This document shows positions 21,547 through 24,908 of a DNA stretch of 24,908 nt, one piece after another. The stretch is taken from positions 1 to 24,908 of the IMG/VR virus record IMGVR_UViG_3300042922_000389. One strand, given 5' to 3'. Origin of the DNA: a virus. How positions within the stretch are numbered: position 1 is the stretch's first letter; each line of letters begins with the position of its first letter. Below the pieces are notes generated by a model. It was not told the DNA's origin, made no database searches, and saw only the letters and a program-made list of their open reading frames with translations. The position numbers and the translations under genes were made by a program.

Positions 21547-22425
21547 TTAACTTTGTGGTTTTCTAGTTCTATTGTATTTTTTATACCTATTTAACCTTGA
21601 TTCTTCACAACATATATCGCACATTTTTTTATTATGTTGCTTGTTTTGTTTAAATAATCTACCACAATTACACCTACTAAACACTTGTTTTTGTTTTGAA
21701 TTTGGGATACTTAATCCATAATATTCTTTCTGATAGTTTCTCATATATCCTTCCAACCCTTTACACAAATAAGCAATTGCAAAATTATCTTCATTCCATG
21801 TATTTATATCAACTGTAAGGTGATTTTTATCTTCAAAATCTTCAAGTGGTATAAAGTTTTCAAACATCCTTTTAAAATATGGAACAATTAAAATTTTATA
21901 GTCATTCCATCTGATATTCATTTTCTGCTTTGAATATTTTTCTTTTACAATTAAAGACTCAGCAATTATGTCATCAATTTGAGATGTGAGAGCAGTAGCA
22001 TCATATATTTCTCCTGACCTCCACCTATAATACATTTGTTTTGGTTGCTTGATTAAATCCATGTATTCTTTTTTTAAGCACACGTCTCCATCACAAAGAT
22101 TAGTATAAATGTTATTTGCCTTTTGTCTTATCAAACTAATAAAATCTGTGTCTTTAGTCATAGAACGATATGAAGTATAACTAATTTCTGAATATGTATT
22201 GAATATCTGTCCTATTTCTGTATCCAAAAGAGATCTTGATACAGAAAATCTTAAATCTTTTTTATATACACTTCGTTTATTTTTACTAGCCCATATTAGT
22301 TTCATAAATTCTTTAATTATTTCATCTTTGTCTGTATCTGTTATTGCTTCCTTATAATCATCTAAAATTTCATAAAGGAATTTGTCTGATATATCATACA
22401 CCCTTTTCACCATCCCATAATTCAT
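21547..22425 (-). CDS. Zinc-ribbon protein overlapping the RNA polymerase gene, 292 aa
   Basis: The first 240 residues are helical and charged, with no recognised domain. The C-terminus has a compact zinc site, RCNCGRLF (C252, C254) followed by KMCDICC (C269, C272/C273), and then a very basic tail (RLNRYKKYNRTRKPQS), a set-up suited to nucleic acid binding. AGGAAAATATT precedes the ATG, and the start overlaps the end of the RNA polymerase gene by 32 bases in another frame, so translation is probably coupled. The stop is followed by the gene-free tRNA region. It may be a transcription factor or accessory subunit of the polymerase; this is inference from overlap and the zinc ribbon. Confidence 0.65.
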   Translation of the reverse strand: MNYGMVKRVYDISDKFLYEILDDYKEAITDTDKDEIIKEFMKLIWASKNKRSVYKKDLRFSVSRSLLDTEIGQIFNTYSEISYTSYRSMTKDTDFISLIRQKANNIYTNLCDGDVCLKKEYMDLIKQPKQMYYRWRSGEIYDATALTSQIDDIIAESLIVKEKYSKQKMNIRWNDYKILIVPYFKRMFENFIPLEDFEDKNHLTVDINTWNEDNFAIAYLCKGLEGYMRNYQKEYYGLSIPNSKQKQVFSRCNCGRLFKQNKQHNKKMCDICCEESRLNRYKKYNRTRKPQS

Positions 22426-24908
22426 AATATTTTCCTAAATATTCATAGCTATATTCTGTCTTATATGGTGTCTCTACAATTATTGTACGTTTTTTTATAG
22501 GAGTATTTTCTTTTAGATTCTTAATAATATAATCACCGTATCCATTCCATGCTAGTACTTTACTAATTGACATATTTGAATAAGATACCTTAATAACATA
22601 ATTTGCAAGCAATTCTTCATCCACAACAATATTTAATAATTGCTTTTTATAATGATTGACTAATATTTGTGAAGGATTATATTCTCCTTCCGTTTCCATA
22701 GATGATTGTTCTTTAATCATTTCTCTCCACTTATCAGCAAATTCATTAATCAAATGTTTTATATTCTTTATTATATTTTTGTCTTTTAACTCTAGTTTAG
22801 TATTAAGAATCAAACATCTGGTATCTACAACATTTCTATCCCATACAATTTTTTTCTTTTCCCATGTATCAATATAATCTGCCAACTCGTTCATGGGAGA
22901 AGGAGAGTGGTAAGCGTTTAATTCAACTTTATCTTTATCATATTGGATTGCTTTATTGTGACGTTTTAATTTATAATATGTATTCATTTTTTTTGGATAG
23001 TTGTACATTAAGAAGAACGGGAGTTGCTTTAAAAACCTTCTTAATCCTTTGTTCATTTGCCATCTTACACCTGTTTTTTGAAAATCTATTTCCTTACCTT
23101 GAAATATTCTAAGTAAAGAAACATAATCATCATATATTTTTTTCCATTTATTATCCGTTGTATACATATTACGAATACTTGTTGCAACATTAGTTATTTC
23201 GCCAATACGATTATCCCTACTATTAACTTCATAATCAGTTAAATTTTCTTTTGTATATTTTTTTACTTTTGCAGTTACCTTATCCTCAATATCAATTATT
23301 ATGGGCTTGTCTATTTTCGATGCAATAATAATAGGATTAGTATCTAATTTTACTGCGTCCCCATCTTCATCTGCGCCTCCCTGTTGTGGTAAGCTTATAT
23401 CATACATATTAGTCATAACTACATCTTGGTCTTTAAAATTACTAAACCATCTTTCAGTAATCTCATTGGATATAATATTTACATCATTTACTTCTGATGG
23501 ACATACTAGAGGACTACGGAATGACAATACTTTGCCTTTTCTAATTGTGTCACAATAAAATTCTTTTGCTTTCAAACACCCGATTGGTTCTTTGCCAGCA
23601 GCATACTCAAGATAACCAATCATGTCTCCAACAAGCGTATGATAAAATCCTTCGGTGTAAATCTTACCATATTTCATGTCATTAATTGTTTTCTTTAGCT
23701 TGCGATGTATGTACTGTTTTACGGCAGAATCTTTTAACATAACATCATTAATCAAGGATGCTTCAAGATACTTTCCTTCAGCTTCATAATCCTCTGTATC
23801 TCCAATTCCTAAGAATTTATATGTATAAAATTTGTTTCCTTTAATTATTTTTTCACATAATTCTGTTGAATATTTAGCGATTTTAATCATTTTCCCTTCA
23901 TTTTCTGGGGCAAGTATATCATAATTTTTATAATCTTTTTTCTCAAATTGTTCAATGTATTTATCGTTCCATAAATCAAGGCATTGCAAATATTGAAAAT
24001 TTGTTTTTGTCATTAAGTTTATATCTTTTACATGATGACTATATTTACTAACACCAAGTTTAAACTGATATTTATTTAATGTTTCAAGATATTTATTCCA
24101 TCCATCAGAACCATATTTTTTATTGAATATACCATATCCTTTAAACATTGAAATATTCCACAAACAATCAATATTATCAATGGTGTGTTTATTTCCAAAA
24201 ACATCTGTAATTGTAGTTATACCTAATACTTCTTTAAGATAAATTTTAAATTCTTCAAACTCAACCGAATATCCTTTAAAAAATGGCAATCTAATCTGTA
24301 ACCCTACCGGAATATAATCTAATCCCAGTGCATTTTTGGCCATCTCACTAACTTTTCTTGAATGACAACCACACCCGTCAAATGGTGACAATTTAATTGG
24401 ATGGGAACCTTCTTCAATCTCCCTGGATTTATATTTTTTTTGTTCTCCTGTATCTTTATCGATATATTCCTTTTCATTTTCCACAACATATCTAATATAT
24501 TGATTTTCTAATACTTTTGTATATTCACCAATGACAACGATATAAGGAAGTTTTTCGTTTATTAAAGTACATGAACTAAACGGCAAACATCGTTGTGCTT
24601 CATATTTTGAAATCACACATTCGTCAATTTCAACATCCATCTGTGTAACCATAAATAATTCCTCATAAATATTTGCATCACAAAATGCAGTTATACCATC
24701 CTTACCCTGAGAAGCAGACTTCCCGAATCTAACATAATTTGCTCCATTGTAAGTAAAACCATTATTTAAAATATACCTCAATTCATTTTCTGTTTTTGGG
24801 TTTTTTGGGGCTTCAACTAAAATAAATTCTTTAATTCTTTCCGAAAAACTTCCGCGTATTCTTTCTATCTGAGCAAATAGAAGAGAATTACTTTGCTCTA
24901 TTAAATAC
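22394..24908 (-). CDS. Single-chain two-barrel RNA polymerase (QDE-1/YonO-like), partial at N-terminus
   Basis: The frame runs unbroken to the window edge, so the N-terminus is missing; 837 residues are visible. Numbering from the first visible codon: NGFTYNGANYVRFGKSAS (49-66) and KYEAQRCLPFSSCT (101-114) align with the GI..NGR.YEF and KYAARLGQ.FSST text of eukaryotic RNA-dependent RNA polymerases. LSFRSPLVCPSEVND (461-475) corresponds to the KNPCLHPGD / RAPTLH strand. GGADEDGDAVKLD (510-522) holds the metal-binding DxDGD at 513-517. RIGEITN (567-573) and IDFQKTG (607-613) match the G.I.N and VDFPKTG signatures. Known relatives (YonO of SPbeta, crAss-like phage gp66) transcribe DNA. Likely role: transcribing phage genes without a host sigma factor; the template specificity is unknown. 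Confidence 0.9.
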   Translation of the reverse strand, partial: YLIEQSNSLLFAQIERIRGSFSERIKEFILVEAPKNPKTENELRYILNNGFTYNGANYVRFGKSASQGKDGITAFCDANIYEELFMVTQMDVEIDECVISKYEAQRCLPFSSCTLINEKLPYIVVIGEYTKVLENQYIRYVVENEKEYIDKDTGEQKKYKSREIEEGSHPIKLSPFDGCGCHSRKVSEMAKNALGLDYIPVGLQIRLPFFKGYSVEFEEFKIYLKEVLGITTITDVFGNKHTIDNIDCLWNISMFKGYGIFNKKYGSDGWNKYLETLNKYQFKLGVSKYSHHVKDINLMTKTNFQYLQCLDLWNDKYIEQFEKKDYKNYDILAPENEGKMIKIAKYSTELCEKIIKGNKFYTYKFLGIGDTEDYEAEGKYLEASLINDVMLKDSAVKQYIHRKLKKTINDMKYGKIYTEGFYHTLVGDMIGYLEYAAGKEPIGCLKAKEFYCDTIRKGKVLSFRSPLVCPSEVNDVNIISNEITERWFSNFKDQDVVMTNMYDISLPQQGGADEDGDAVKLDTNPIIIASKIDKPIIIDIEDKVTAKVKKYTKENLTDYEVNSRDNRIGEITNVATSIRNMYTTDNKWKKIYDDYVSLLRIFQGKEIDFQKTGVRWQMNKGLRRFLKQLPFFLMYNYPKKMNTYYKLKRHNKAIQYDKDKVELNAYHSPSPMNELADYIDTWEKKKIVWDRNVVDTRCLILNTKLELKDKNIIKNIKHLINEFADKWREMIKEQSSMETEGEYNPSQILVNHYKKQLLNIVVDEELLANYVIKVSYSNMSISKVLAWNGYGDYIIKNLKENTPIKKRTIIVETPYKTEYSYEYLGKYYELWDGEKGV

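Noticed and set aside
12277-22910. In-gene copies resembling the 14-base motif (ACTnCTCTC at about 6105, 6512, 12277, 15376, 21987)
   Set aside because: They share a reading frame coding Thr/Ala-x-Leu and lack the following TTAAT, so codon use can explain them; only the two intergenic copies are kept.
24779-24781. TTG at 24781 as the start of the RNA polymerase
   Set aside because: The frame is open for 42 more codons to the window edge, the upstream residues (SERIKEFILVEAPKN) fit the family, and no ribosome site precedes the TTG. The gene is treated as cut by the edge.
1-24908. CRISPR array, insertion sequence or rRNA
   Set aside because: No regularly spaced repeats, transposase or rRNA-like text was seen on either strand.

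Overview
This AT-rich window is a stretch of a large tailed-phage (or prophage) genome. Every convincing gene lies on the minus strand. Strong AGGAGG-type ribosome sites, low GC and the protein families point to a host among the Bacillota, probably a gut Clostridia or Lachnospiraceae species; that host call is inference. Stop codons behave as in the standard bacterial code. The description below follows transcription, from high to low coordinates.

Right part (about 24.9 to 17.5 kb), RNA-metabolism module: a large single-chain RNA polymerase of the QDE-1/YonO/crAss-phage superfamily, cut by the window edge, with a DEDGD catalytic motif; an overlapping zinc-ribbon protein; a roughly 600-base gene-free, structure-rich stretch ending in a 16-bp hairpin and a tRNA-Thr(UGU); a 56-residue basic protein; a PIN-PhoH ATPase; a small membrane protein; a metallophosphoesterase whose start codon appears to be ATT; and a 74-residue protein.

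Centre (17.4 to 16.2 kb): an AntA/AntB antirepressor-type gene isolated between two terminators and preceded by a gene-free, hairpin-rich leader of about 240 bases.

Left-centre (16.2 to 3.4 kb), late morphogenesis module in classical order: zinc-finger putative small terminase, large terminase, portal (split by an apparent -1 frameshift), a small gene, prohead protease with an in-frame scaffold, decoration protein, major capsid protein, a conserved head-region protein, connector/neck/tail-completion genes, a chaperone-like protein, major tail protein and a zinc-ribbon protein. Terminator-like hairpins sit at many junctions inside this co-directional run.

Left end (3.4 to 0 kb): a cassette of a 78-residue protein, a GIY-YIG/T5orf172 nuclease-like protein, a second antirepressor-like gene and a RecU-type Holliday junction resolvase, then a return to probable tail genes.

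The most notable items are the phage RNA polymerase with its zinc partner, and a 14-base sequence (ACTACTCTCCCACT on the minus strand) shared by the two intergenic regions that follow the two antirepressor-type genes. Others are the split portal, two likely non-AUG starts (ATA, ATT), the recurrent GATATAAATA motif, and several candidate structured RNAs.
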